64,000 nt of DNA from CAXBCP01 sp038120765 (GTDB taxonomy: Bacteria; Pseudomonadota; Alphaproteobacteria; MPNO01; UBA830). The stretch spans positions 1 through 64,000 of the forward strand of contig JAYOMI010000001.1 in assembly GCA_038120765.1 (NCBI GenBank), written 5' to 3'. The notes under the pieces were generated by a model, which was not told the DNA's origin, searched no databases, and worked only from the letters and a program-made list of their open reading frames with translations. The position numbers and the translations under genes are program-made. This document shows positions 27,171 to 34,450 of this stretch, one piece after another (position 1 is the stretch's first letter; every line of letters starts with the position of its first letter).

Positions 27171-27482
27171 CTATTTCGATCGTTTGTCCCCCAGCAGGTC
27201 GATCCGGTCCCGGACCTCCTCCGCGGTGACGATTTTTTTCTCTACCAGAATATCGAAGATCGCCTGCATCCCCATCTCGAAATAGCCAAGCGCATGATAT
27301 CGCTCGTATCCAAGTTCTTCCCGGGCCCGGCGGCCTTCATGCAGGCTCACAAGACCGGCGCCCTTGTCGCCCAGCGCGCCGCGCAGCGCGATCGACAGTT
27401 TCGCCCAGTCGGGGACATCCTTCTGCGTCAGCGGGACCGGTCCCCAGTCCTCACCGCCGATATCGTTTACGCTCTTTTCCAT
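27171..27482 (-). CDS. Second nitrile hydratase beta N-terminal-half-like protein (copy 1)
   Basis: Protein of 103 residues from ATG 27482 (MEKSVNDIGGEDWGPVPL); an ATG at 27494 is also possible, but its GGGAG is too close. It shares the plan of the next gene: NDIGG start, DWAKLSIALRGAL, then YHALGYFEMGMQAIFDILVE followed by KKIVTAEEV. It is thus a paralogue of the beta N-half and the first gene of a four-gene unit with 63 bases to the next. Having two N-half genes and one C-half gene is unusual. It may be the activator for metal insertion or an extra subunit. Confidence 0.78.
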   Translation of the reverse strand: MEKSVNDIGGEDWGPVPLTQKDVPDWAKLSIALRGALGDKGAGLVSLHEGRRAREELGYERYHALGYFEMGMQAIFDILVEKKIVTAEEVRDRIDLLGDKRSK

Positions 27483-27655
27483 GTGCCGCGACATCTCCCG
27501 TTCCACACCTGAGCACGAGTGTATCGCAACCCCTCCATCCGACAAAGAGGCCCGACCAACCCGACATGGATGCCCCGGACGGTCGCAACATGCGCGCACG
27601 ATTCGCCGAACCCCGATCTAAAGGTCTCCTGTGGGTTGTTATGCCGGCTATCAGG

Positions 27656-27675
27656 TAATAAGATATCTAAAGAAT
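27656..27675. promoter_or_regulatory. Putative MarR operator, site 1
   Basis: taagatatctaa at 27659-27670 with the palindromic core AGATATCT at 27661-27668, about 45 bases before the marR ATG. The same 12-mer recurs at 28233-28244. It sits between marR and the divergent hydratase cluster. Confidence 0.6.
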
Positions 27676-27712
27676 AAAATACTAATATCGCGATCGACCA
27701 AGCGAGGCGCCC

Positions 27713-28189
27713 TTGACACTCCCTTTCAAACAACCTGCGACCGACGACCGGATCGATCTCCGGCCCGAGGAAAGCGCCGGGTATCTTGTTCGGGACACCC
27801 ATCTGCTGTTCGCCCGGGCCCTGCGCAACCGGCTGCAGGCCCACCAGATCACGCCGGGACAATGGTATTTCCTCCGCACGCTGTGGGACGAGGAAGGCCT
27901 GAGCCAGCGCGAGCTGAGCCGCCGGGTGGGCACGACGGAGCCGACCACCGTCAGCGCCCTCAGGCTGCTGGAACGCAACGGCATGATCGAACGCGTGCGC
28001 AACCCGGACGATCGCCGCACCATCAACATCTTTCTGACCGACAAGGCGCGCAACATGAAAAGCGAATTGATGCCGGTCGCGTTCGAGGTGAACGACATCG
28101 CCACGGGCGGCCTGACCGAGGCGGAATTCACCCAGTTGCGCGGTCTGATGCAGAAAATCAGGGAGAACCTGACGACCGCAGAAGAATGA
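27713..28189 (+). CDS. MarR family transcriptional regulator
   Basis: DNA-binding protein of 158 residues with a winged helix: ITPGQWYFLRTLWDEEGLSQ, recognition region RVGTTEPTTVSALRLLERNG, and wing RVRNPDDRRTINIFLT. MarR proteins act as dimers on palindromes and are released by aromatic or phenolic acids. It is divergent from the hydratase-like cluster and precedes a bicupin dioxygenase by 114 bases. Matching operator-like sequences lie before both genes, which suggests autoregulation and control of the catabolic cluster. The ATG frame begins MTLPFKQP; the region upstream is AT-rich. Confidence 0.92.
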   Translation: MTLPFKQPATDDRIDLRPEESAGYLVRDTHLLFARALRNRLQAHQITPGQWYFLRTLWDEEGLSQRELSRRVGTTEPTTVSALRLLERNGMIERVRNPDDRRTINIFLTDKARNMKSELMPVAFEVNDIATGGLTEAEFTQLRGLMQKIRENLTTAEE

Positions 28190-28229
28190 CGCGCCGGGCG
28201 TCGGGTTATTGACTCCCGGCACAGGCAAA

Positions 28230-28247
28230 TACTAAGATATCTAAGGA
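28230..28247. promoter_or_regulatory. Putative MarR operator, site 2
   Basis: taagatatctaa at 28233-28244 with core AGATATCT 28235-28242, about 60 bases upstream of the dioxygenase ATG. The 12-mer is identical to site 1 and the flanks are similar (TAnTAAGATATCTAArGA). Confidence 0.6.
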
Positions 28248-28303
28248 TTTTTGCCCGCAACATTATCAAAGCAATACTGGCCGGGCGTGCGCAGGAGGAA
28301 ACC

Positions 28304-29452
28304 ATGAGCGACAACCCTAAATTTATCGACCGCAGCGGCTACAAATATCCGGAAAAGCTGGATCTGTGGGAGCCGATTACGATCTCGAAGGAAGAGATCG
28401 ACGAGGAAATCGCCCGCCTTGCGGAACAGCCGCGCCCCGAAAACGGCCGCCGCCAGTCGCTGATCGTCCATCCCCGGTGGCAGGAACTCGGCGTCGGCCC
28501 CGGCCTGAACCCGGGCGTACGCGTGACGCTGGAAGTCCTGAAACCCGGCGAACAGACCGCGCCGATCCGCCACAATTCGACCCAGGTGAATTTCTGCATC
28601 CAGGGCGAAGGGCATTCGATCATCAACGGCAAGAAAATCGCCTTCAACCAGTATGACGTCTACAATTTCCCGTCCATGGGCACCTACTGGCACGTCAACG
28701 ATTCGAAGGACCTGCATGTCCGCCTGACCTATTCCAACGCGGCGCTGCTAGAGAAAATGAACGTCCATATCGTCGACGAGGAACCGCCGCCGATGATGGA
28801 ACTGGTCGCCACCGCCCAGAAACAGGCGGCCGAGGAAAAGGCGCGCGAAGAGGCCAACGAGGCCGACGCAACGACCAAGAGCCCCTACGGGACGTTCCAG
28901 CTGAACGACGACGGCGCCTGGCTGATGCCTTATGAGACCCTGATCAACCCCGCCTCGGTCGATTCCAGTGCGCTGCACTGGCCGTGGCAGGACGTAAAGG
29001 CGGAACTGGACAAGCTGACCGCCCTCGGCAAGGAATACCGCGGCCGCCGGCTGTACCTGCTGTTCAACCCGATGACGACGCGCTTCAACGGCACGACGCC
29101 GAACTTCTTCGCCACCATGACCGTGCGCCCGCCGAATATCGTCGACCAGCCGCACCGCCATGTCTCGTCGGCGATGAACTATTATTTCCACGGCACCGGC
29201 CGCTCGACCGTCGAAGGCAAGGTTTACGAATGGAAAGCCGGTGACCTGATGCTGTCGGCACCGGGCTGGGGCGTGCACAACCACGCGTCCTACGACGAAT
29301 CCGTCTACGAGCTGACAATCCAGGACCAGCCGCTGAACATTTTCATGGAAAGCCTGCTGTGGCAGGAAAGCCTGAAACAGCCCTGGTCGGTGCTCGGCGC
29401 GAATTCGGGTTTCGAAACCAACGCCGCGGAGCTTCTCAAAGCCGGCGAATAA
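28304..29452 (+). CDS. Bicupin ring-cleavage dioxygenase-like protein (gentisate 1,2-dioxygenase family)
   Basis: Protein of 382 residues with two cupin domains. The first has APIRHNSTQVNFCIQGEGHS and the second DQPHRHVSSAMNYYFHGTGR with WKAGDLMLSAPGWGVHNHAS; the HRH pair and later His are the Fe(II) ligands in gentisate-type enzymes. A charged Ala/Glu linker (about 165-190) separates them. Gentisate, salicylate and 1-hydroxy-2-naphthoate dioxygenases share this plan, so the ring substrate is open. CAGGAGGAAACC precedes the ATG. It probably heads a MarR-controlled operon with the lyase, hydrolase and MFS genes. Confidence 0.88.
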   Translation: MSDNPKFIDRSGYKYPEKLDLWEPITISKEEIDEEIARLAEQPRPENGRRQSLIVHPRWQELGVGPGLNPGVRVTLEVLKPGEQTAPIRHNSTQVNFCIQGEGHSIINGKKIAFNQYDVYNFPSMGTYWHVNDSKDLHVRLTYSNAALLEKMNVHIVDEEPPPMMELVATAQKQAAEEKAREEANEADATTKSPYGTFQLNDDGAWLMPYETLINPASVDSSALHWPWQDVKAELDKLTALGKEYRGRRLYLLFNPMTTRFNGTTPNFFATMTVRPPNIVDQPHRHVSSAMNYYFHGTGRSTVEGKVYEWKAGDLMLSAPGWGVHNHASYDESVYELTIQDQPLNIFMESLLWQESLKQPWSVLGANSGFETNAAELLKAGE

Positions 29453-29489
29453 GATAACGTCTGTCCGATCAGAGTTTCGATCACCGTAC

Positions 29490-29566
29490 TGTCATCCCGG
29501 CCTTGTGCCGGGATCCAGCACTCCACCGGCGAACAGACTGGACCCTGGAATAAATCCGGGCTGACA
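29490..29566. repeat. Interspersed palindromic repeat (alphaproteobacterial intergenic element)
   Basis: 77-base element bounded by tgtcatcccgg (29490-29500) and ccgggctgaca (29556-29566), with internal gtgccgggatcca and tggaccctgg arms. It can fold into a long imperfect hairpin. This sequence style is common between genes in alphaproteobacteria. Only one copy was found in the window. Confidence 0.75.
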
Positions 29567-29652
29567 ATCAAATCGTTTGCACCTAACCAATACTGGCGGT
29601 CATTGCGCCATGCAGACCGGACCCAATAGCCCCCGACCGGGAGACCCAGACC

Positions 29653-30555
29653 ATGATGAAACTGCCCAAGGACTTCCTGAAGGGGTCCATCCCGCCGCTG
29701 ATCACGCCCTTCAAAAACGGCAAGGTCGATTACGACGCCTATGCCGGCCTGGTGGAATTCCAGGTAAAGAACGGCTCACACGGCATTCTGGTCAACGGCA
29801 CCACGTCCGAACCCGCGTCGCTGACGGTCGAGGAACGCAACCGCATCGTCGACGTCGCGATCGAAGCCAATGCCGGCAAACTGCCGATCGTCGCGGCGAC
29901 GGGGTCGCAGAACATGCAGGAAACCAGCGCGCTGACCGCGCACGCGGAGAAAGCCGGCGCCGACGCGCTGCTGATCGTCACCCCCTACTACACCCGTCCG
30001 CCCCAGCGCGGCCTTGTCGAATATTACAAGAAGCTCGGCAAGCAGACGTCGCTGCCGTGGATGATCTATCACATCCCGGGCCGGGCCGCGGTGTCGGTCA
30101 CGCTCGACACACTGGAAAAAATTTCCAAGGCCTGCCCGAATTTCGTCGGAATGAAACATGCGGTCGACGACCTCGGCTTCGCCTCCGAATGCCTGGATCA
30201 TTTCGGCATGGACTTCCGGATTTTCGTCGGCCTCGAAGACCTGTCCTATCCGATGATGGCCGTCGGCGCCTGCGGCCTGATGAACGCGGTCGGCAACCTG
30301 CAGCCCAAAAAGCTGTCGCAGATGTGCGAGGCCGTGTGGAAGGGCGACCTGAAGAAGGCGCAGAAACTTCATTACGAGCTGTTCGAAATCAACCAGGCGG
30401 TGTTCTACGACACCAACCCCATCGCCATGAAATACATGATGAAAAAGCTCGGCATCATGCCGAAGAACGAGCATCGCCTGCCCATGGTCCCCGCCACGAA
30501 AGAGCTTGAGAAACGCCTCGACGGCGTGCTGAAACGCGCGGGTCTGCTGAAATAG
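29653..30555 (+). CDS. Dihydrodipicolinate synthase family (DapA-like) lyase
   Basis: TIM-barrel class I aldolase-type protein of 300 residues. It has PPLITPFKNGKVDYDAY, NGTTSEPASLTVEERNRI (the GTTxE binding loop), Tyr 139 in MIYHIPGR and Schiff-base Lys 168 in FVGMKHAVDD. Position after a ring-cleavage dioxygenase and before a hydrolase suggests a catabolic hydratase-aldolase or pyruvate-forming lyase rather than lysine synthesis; trans-o-hydroxybenzylidenepyruvate hydratase-aldolase and related enzymes share the fold. GGGAG lies 9 bases before ATGATG at 29653. Confidence 0.9.
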   Translation: MMKLPKDFLKGSIPPLITPFKNGKVDYDAYAGLVEFQVKNGSHGILVNGTTSEPASLTVEERNRIVDVAIEANAGKLPIVAATGSQNMQETSALTAHAEKAGADALLIVTPYYTRPPQRGLVEYYKKLGKQTSLPWMIYHIPGRAAVSVTLDTLEKISKACPNFVGMKHAVDDLGFASECLDHFGMDFRIFVGLEDLSYPMMAVGACGLMNAVGNLQPKKLSQMCEAVWKGDLKKAQKLHYELFEINQAVFYDTNPIAMKYMMKKLGIMPKNEHRLPMVPATKELEKRLDGVLKRAGLLK

Positions 30556-30611
30556 CGCGCGCCCGTCCGACACGGCAAGACAGCCGGCGCCGAACCCGGT
30601 AATCTGGCGCC

Positions 30612-31340
30612 ATGGCCTTACCCGAACTGAAAGCCGTCGATCTTGGCGGCACGCCCATCGCTGTCCGCGATACCGAAACCGACAAGCCGCCGCTGGTGCT
30701 GCTGCACGGACTCGGCGGGTCGTCGCAGAGCTGGGCATTCCAGTTCCGCGCTCTCGCCGACGACTACCGGGTTATCGCCTGGGACATGCCGGGCTATGGC
30801 GGCTCCGGCGCATTCGAGCGGGAGAACCCGACGGTCGAACATTACGCCCATACGCTGTCCGCGGTGCTCGACACCATCGGCGCCTTCAAGGCCCACATTG
30901 TCGGCCAGTCCGTCGCCGCCCTGATCGGCGCCTCCTATGCCGCCGAATACCCGGACCAGACACTGTCCTATACGTTCTGCCAGGGACTGACCGGCCTTGC
31001 CGGATTGTCCGCCGACGAGCGCAGCGCGCAACGCAAGACCCGGCTGGAGACATTCCGCGACATGGGCGCCGAGCGCTTCGCCGAGGAACGCGGCCGCAAG
31101 GTGCTGGGCCCCGACACCCTGCCCATGGTCGCCGAGCTTGCCGTCACCATCATGAAACGCGCGCCGGTGCCGGCCATGTGCCAGGCGGTGGAGATGATGG
31201 CCCAGACCGATTTCTTCGAACTCGCCCCGCGACTTGGCGACGGGCCGATGGAGATCATCGAGGGCGCCGGCCATTACGGGGCGATGGAAAACCCGGCGGC
31301 GTTCAATGCCGCTCTGTCGGCCTTCCTGGCGACGGCATGA
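30612..31340 (+). CDS. Alpha/beta hydrolase lacking the acid-residue segment
   Basis: Protein of 242 residues with the oxyanion LLHGLGGSSQSW, nucleophile Ser 100 in VGQSVAAL and His 221 in EGAGHYGAMENPAAF. Relatives such as enol-lactonases and meta-cleavage hydrolases have a strand bearing the catalytic Asp (PTLVIxGxxD type) about 25 residues before that His. Here APRLGDGPMEI runs straight into the His region, so this strand and the Asp seem deleted in frame. It may be inactive, or the acid may come from elsewhere. It lies in the dioxygenase-lyase-MFS series and overlaps nothing. Confidence 0.85.
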   Translation: MALPELKAVDLGGTPIAVRDTETDKPPLVLLHGLGGSSQSWAFQFRALADDYRVIAWDMPGYGGSGAFERENPTVEHYAHTLSAVLDTIGAFKAHIVGQSVAALIGASYAAEYPDQTLSYTFCQGLTGLAGLSADERSAQRKTRLETFRDMGAERFAEERGRKVLGPDTLPMVAELAVTIMKRAPVPAMCQAVEMMAQTDFFELAPRLGDGPMEIIEGAGHYGAMENPAAFNAALSAFLATA

Positions 31341-31355
31341 CGCAAAAGGCAGACA

Positions 31356-32681
31356 ATGTCCGAACACCGGGTTAGCGACAACACGCTGCAGGAGCGGGTT
31401 TATCTCGCCCTGACATCCGAAGACGATGGACGCGTCTGCCGCGACATCCCGGACTCCGCCTGCAACCACCAGCCGCGGAACTTCCTGATTCACGTCGTCA
31501 GCCTCGGCGCGACGAAAACCGGCGACGGCCTTGTGGACCCGAAGCTCGTCCTGTCCTGGCTGCTGGGCGCCCTCGGCGCGCCTGCGGCCGCGATCGGCAT
31601 GCTCGTGCCGGTACGCGAAGCGGGCGCCCTGCTGCCGCAGCTTTTTACCGCCGCTGCCATCCGGCGCCTGCCGCGGCGTAAATGGATGTGGGCCGCCGGC
31701 AGTCTGGGCCAGGGCCTGTCGCTGTTTGCCATGGCCGCCGCCGCAACAATGCTGGACGGCCACGACGCGGGCTGGACCATCGTCGCCCTGCTCGCCCTGT
31801 TTGCCGTCTGTCGCAGCGTCTGTTCGGTCGCCTACAAGGATGTCCTCGGGAAAACCGTCTCGAAAGCGACGCGCGGCACCGCCACCGGCACGGCGGGGAC
31901 GATCGGCGCCGTCTCGGTCTTCCTGTTCGGGGGACTGCTCAGTCTCGGCATTCTCGACAAATCGGTCACCGTGATCTACGCCGCCCTGGTTGTCGGCGGA
32001 ATATTGTGGATCGGTGCCGCAATCCTGTTTTCGACGCTTCGCGAAGAGGCCGGCGCGACCGAGGGCGGCGGCAACCCGGTGACGGTGGTCCGCGACCAGG
32101 TCGGGCTGTTGCGGGACGATCCGCAGCTGGTGCGGTTCATCGCAACCCGGGGATTGCTGATCGCGACGGCGCTGGCGCCGCCCTACATGCTGGCGATGGC
32201 GGGCCGGGAAAGCGGCGGCGGGCTCGGCGCACTCGGTCCCTATATTCTCGCCTCCGCGTTCGCCGCGATGTCCAGCACCTACCTGTGGGGTCGCCTGTCC
32301 GACCGGTCGAGCCGCAAGGTCCTCGCGCTGTCAGGGGTTGTCGGCGCCGTGTCGCTGGCGGCCACCGCCGCCCTCGGCTATTTGGACGGGGCCTGGCTGC
32401 GGAACGATTACGTTCTGCCCGCCCTGCTGTTTATCCTGATGGTGGCCTATCAGGGGGTGCGGTTGGGGCGCTCGACCCATCTCGTCGACATGGCCGATGC
32501 GGACAAACGCGCCGCCTATACCGCCCTGTCGAATACCATTATCGGGGTTCTGCTTATCGCGGGCGGCGTCTTCGGCATTATCGCCTCCCTTGCGGGGGAG
32601 GCCGCCGTCCTCGCCCTGTTTTCCGCAATGTGCCTCGGCGCAGTCGTCACCGCGCTCGGGCTGGCCGAAGTTCAGGAATAG
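31356..32681 (+). CDS. Major facilitator superfamily transporter
   Basis: Inner-membrane protein of 441 residues with about twelve helices after a long hydrophilic N-terminus (first 45 residues, including RVYLALTSEDDGRVCRDIPD). MFS features include PQLFTAAAIRRLPRRKWMWA in the position of the loop 2-3 motif and YLWGRLSDRSSRKVLALSG in the second half. It starts 15 bases after the hydrolase stop with AAAAGGCAGAC upstream, so it is the last gene of the MarR-linked series. It probably imports the acid or ester used by these enzymes (inference). Confidence 0.9.
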   Translation: MSEHRVSDNTLQERVYLALTSEDDGRVCRDIPDSACNHQPRNFLIHVVSLGATKTGDGLVDPKLVLSWLLGALGAPAAAIGMLVPVREAGALLPQLFTAAAIRRLPRRKWMWAAGSLGQGLSLFAMAAAATMLDGHDAGWTIVALLALFAVCRSVCSVAYKDVLGKTVSKATRGTATGTAGTIGAVSVFLFGGLLSLGILDKSVTVIYAALVVGGILWIGAAILFSTLREEAGATEGGGNPVTVVRDQVGLLRDDPQLVRFIATRGLLIATALAPPYMLAMAGRESGGGLGALGPYILASAFAAMSSTYLWGRLSDRSSRKVLALSGVVGAVSLAATAALGYLDGAWLRNDYVLPALLFILMVAYQGVRLGRSTHLVDMADADKRAAYTALSNTIIGVLLIAGGVFGIIASLAGEAAVLALFSAMCLGAVVTALGLAEVQE

Positions 32682-32748
32682 ACGGAAAAGCACCGGGCGA
32701 CGGAAGCGCCGTCCGGATGTCGAATACGATACCGGAGGGCGGAACCCG

Positions 32749-33090
32749 CTACGGCTTGGTGACCTCGCGCAGATAGGCGCTCACGTCATCCCGGTCGGAC
32801 GCCTTTTTCAGGCCGGGAAACGCCATACGCGTCCCCTTCACATACTGCCTGGGGTTGGCGAGGTAGGCATCGAGCGTTTCCGCATTCCAGACGATGCCGG
32901 AATCTTTCATCGACTTGGAGTATCTGAAGTTTTCGACCGAGCCTGCTGTCCGGCCGAAAAGCCCGACGAGATGCGGCCCGACGCGGTTCTTCTCCGCATT
33001 CACGACATGGCACGCCTTGCATTGGTTGAAAACGCGCTTGCCTTTTTCGGCATCGCCTGCCGCAAGGGAGAGCAGGTCGGATCAGGTCAT
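32749..33090 (-). pseudogene. Class I c-type cytochrome, signal region interrupted by TGA
   Basis: Minus-strand frame with haem site CKACH (33021-33007), GPHLVGLFGRTAGSVENFRY, and axial Met in GTRMAFPGLKK, typical of short cytochromes c of the c2/c550 type. Reading upstream, SDLLSLAAGDAEKGKRVFNQ is preceded by TGA at 33084-33082, then MT and a signal-peptidase-like FSAPASAAQA in the same frame. No start codon follows the stop before the haem region, so the protein could not be exported. No clear hydrophobic signal core is seen upstream either, so a second lesion may exist. Either decayed or misread. Confidence 0.8.
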
Positions 33091-33231
33091 GGCCTGAGCC
33101 GCTGACGCGGGTGCCGAGAACAGACCGGCGTCAGCACCGTTCCGGGAATGCGGGAACCGCCGCCTCCCCCTCACCGATTGACCTGCCGGAACCGCCCGCA
33201 TACCCTCATTCTCCCCCACGGAGAGGACATC

Positions 33232-33768
33232 ATGGCCGACGGACCCTCACGCATCCTAGATATCCCCGAGGACAAGCTGACCCCCGAACAGAAGAAAGTT
33301 TTCGACGACCTGGTCGCCGGGCGCGGGCGGCTGCTCACGCCCTACAAGATATGGATCCATTCGCCGGAACTCGCGGCGGCGATGGAAACCATCGGCACCT
33401 TTCTCAACAAGAAGGGGGCGCTGAGCGAGCGCGAGGTCGAGCTTGCCATCGTGATCATCGCGACCCATTGGCAGGGCGTTTACGTGCAGGCGGCGCACGT
33501 CAAGACCTGCCTCAATCTCGGCTATCCGCAGGAAGTAATGGACGCGATCAGGGCAGGCGACACGCCCGACCTGCCCGATCCGCGCGAAAAGGCTGTCTAC
33601 GACCTGTGCCGGATCGCGATGGCGCCGGGCGGCGGCGCGGACGAGGTATACGACCGGGCAGCCCAGCTCCTCGGCCGCGACGGGCTCGCCGAGGTGCTGG
33701 CGCTGCTCGGGTATTACTCCGCGGTCGCCATGGCGATGAAGCTCCACCGCGTGCCGGTGCCCGCGTAG
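33232..33768 (+). CDS. Carboxymuconolactone decarboxylase family protein
   Basis: All-helical AhpD/CMD-like protein of 178 residues. ATG 33232 is chosen for GGAGAGG upstream; an earlier in-frame ATG at 33148 would add a Pro-rich tail. Family segment: EREVELAIVIIATHWQGVYV followed by QAAHVKTCLNLGYPQEV, with the conserved His but without the CxxC of peroxidase-type AhpD. Relatives act in protocatechuate breakdown or as antioxidants. It is separated from the MFS gene by the reversed cytochrome remnant, so operon membership is uncertain. Confidence 0.88.
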   Translation: MADGPSRILDIPEDKLTPEQKKVFDDLVAGRGRLLTPYKIWIHSPELAAAMETIGTFLNKKGALSEREVELAIVIIATHWQGVYVQAAHVKTCLNLGYPQEVMDAIRAGDTPDLPDPREKAVYDLCRIAMAPGGGADEVYDRAAQLLGRDGLAEVLALLGYYSAVAMAMKLHRVPVPA

Positions 33769-33932
33769 AAGGCGGTCCCGAAACAGCTGTGGGCGCCCCG
33801 CGCCGGCGCGGTCGGCCCCTTCCGACACACGCCCGCTCCTGACCCGAAGCGGACATCAGAAAGTTAAATGAGCGGCACAGGGTTTTCGCCTATACGTTAA
33901 TGCTGACTTCATATGGAGTGGAGGAGGTATAG

Positions 33933-34445
33933 ATGTTGCGTCAATCAGACATGTCGGTTTCGCCTCCGAGGCGCCGGTTGCTTTCCTTTATAGGCATTGG
34001 TTGCCTGGCAGGGACCAGCCTCTGGTTAACCCGAAAAGTCAAAGCCACGGAGGCCCCACCTCAATTGTCATCGGAATCCATTCTACAGCCGGATGCCCGG
34101 ACACCGGACAACTTCATCGAACGCGCGTTCGAGATGCGCCAATTGGCCATCGACTATGGCGATCAGGCCTATGGCGCCGTCATCGTCAGAGATAATCTTA
34201 TCTTCGGTCAATCATGGAGCAGGGTCGTTTTGGACGGCGATCCGACCGGTCACGCCGAAATGTCTGCGTTGAGAGATGCCGCCAGGCGCAATGGCCGGCA
34301 GAGCCTTTTTGGGGCAACGCTTTTTTCTACCAGTCGAGCTTGTAGCATGTGTGAAGCTGCTGCAGGCTGGGTAGGTATCAGTTCCATGATTCATGGCCGA
34401 TCTCTCGACAGTGCGGGGAGGCCACATTCTTGTTCAAGGGGATAG
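33933..34445 (+). CDS. Exported deaminase-fold protein, short C-terminus
   Basis: Protein of 170 residues with a zinc deaminase core: HAE at 107-109 and Cys 137/Cys 140 in SRACSMCEAAAGW. This matches the cytidine/guanine/tRNA-adenosine deaminase-like pattern HAE...PCxxC, with Ala in place of Pro. Residues 11-32 (PPRRRLLSFIGIGCLAGTSL) form a signal with three arginines and a Cys, fitting Tat or lipoprotein export, which is unusual for a deaminase. The C-terminus ends about 20-30 residues earlier than in nucleoside deaminases. A very strong GGAGGAGGT precedes the ATG. Base composition is clearly lower in GC than the surroundings. Confidence 0.8.
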   Translation: MLRQSDMSVSPPRRRLLSFIGIGCLAGTSLWLTRKVKATEAPPQLSSESILQPDARTPDNFIERAFEMRQLAIDYGDQAYGAVIVRDNLIFGQSWSRVVLDGDPTGHAEMSALRDAARRNGRQSLFGATLFSTSRACSMCEAAAGWVGISSMIHGRSLDSAGRPHSCSRG

Positions 34446-34450
34446 CGCGA

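Noticed and set aside
29653..30555. Lysine-biosynthesis DapA
   Set aside because: The fold and Lys are right, but the GTTSE loop and the catabolic neighbourhood favour a family lyase rather than the biosynthetic enzyme; no gene symbol given.
6337..33084. TGA recoded as Trp or selenocysteine
   Set aside because: TGA is the normal stop of several intact genes here (for example the GST at 3785 and the cupin at 8958), only two genes show internal TGA, and no selenocysteine hairpin or expected Sec position was seen.
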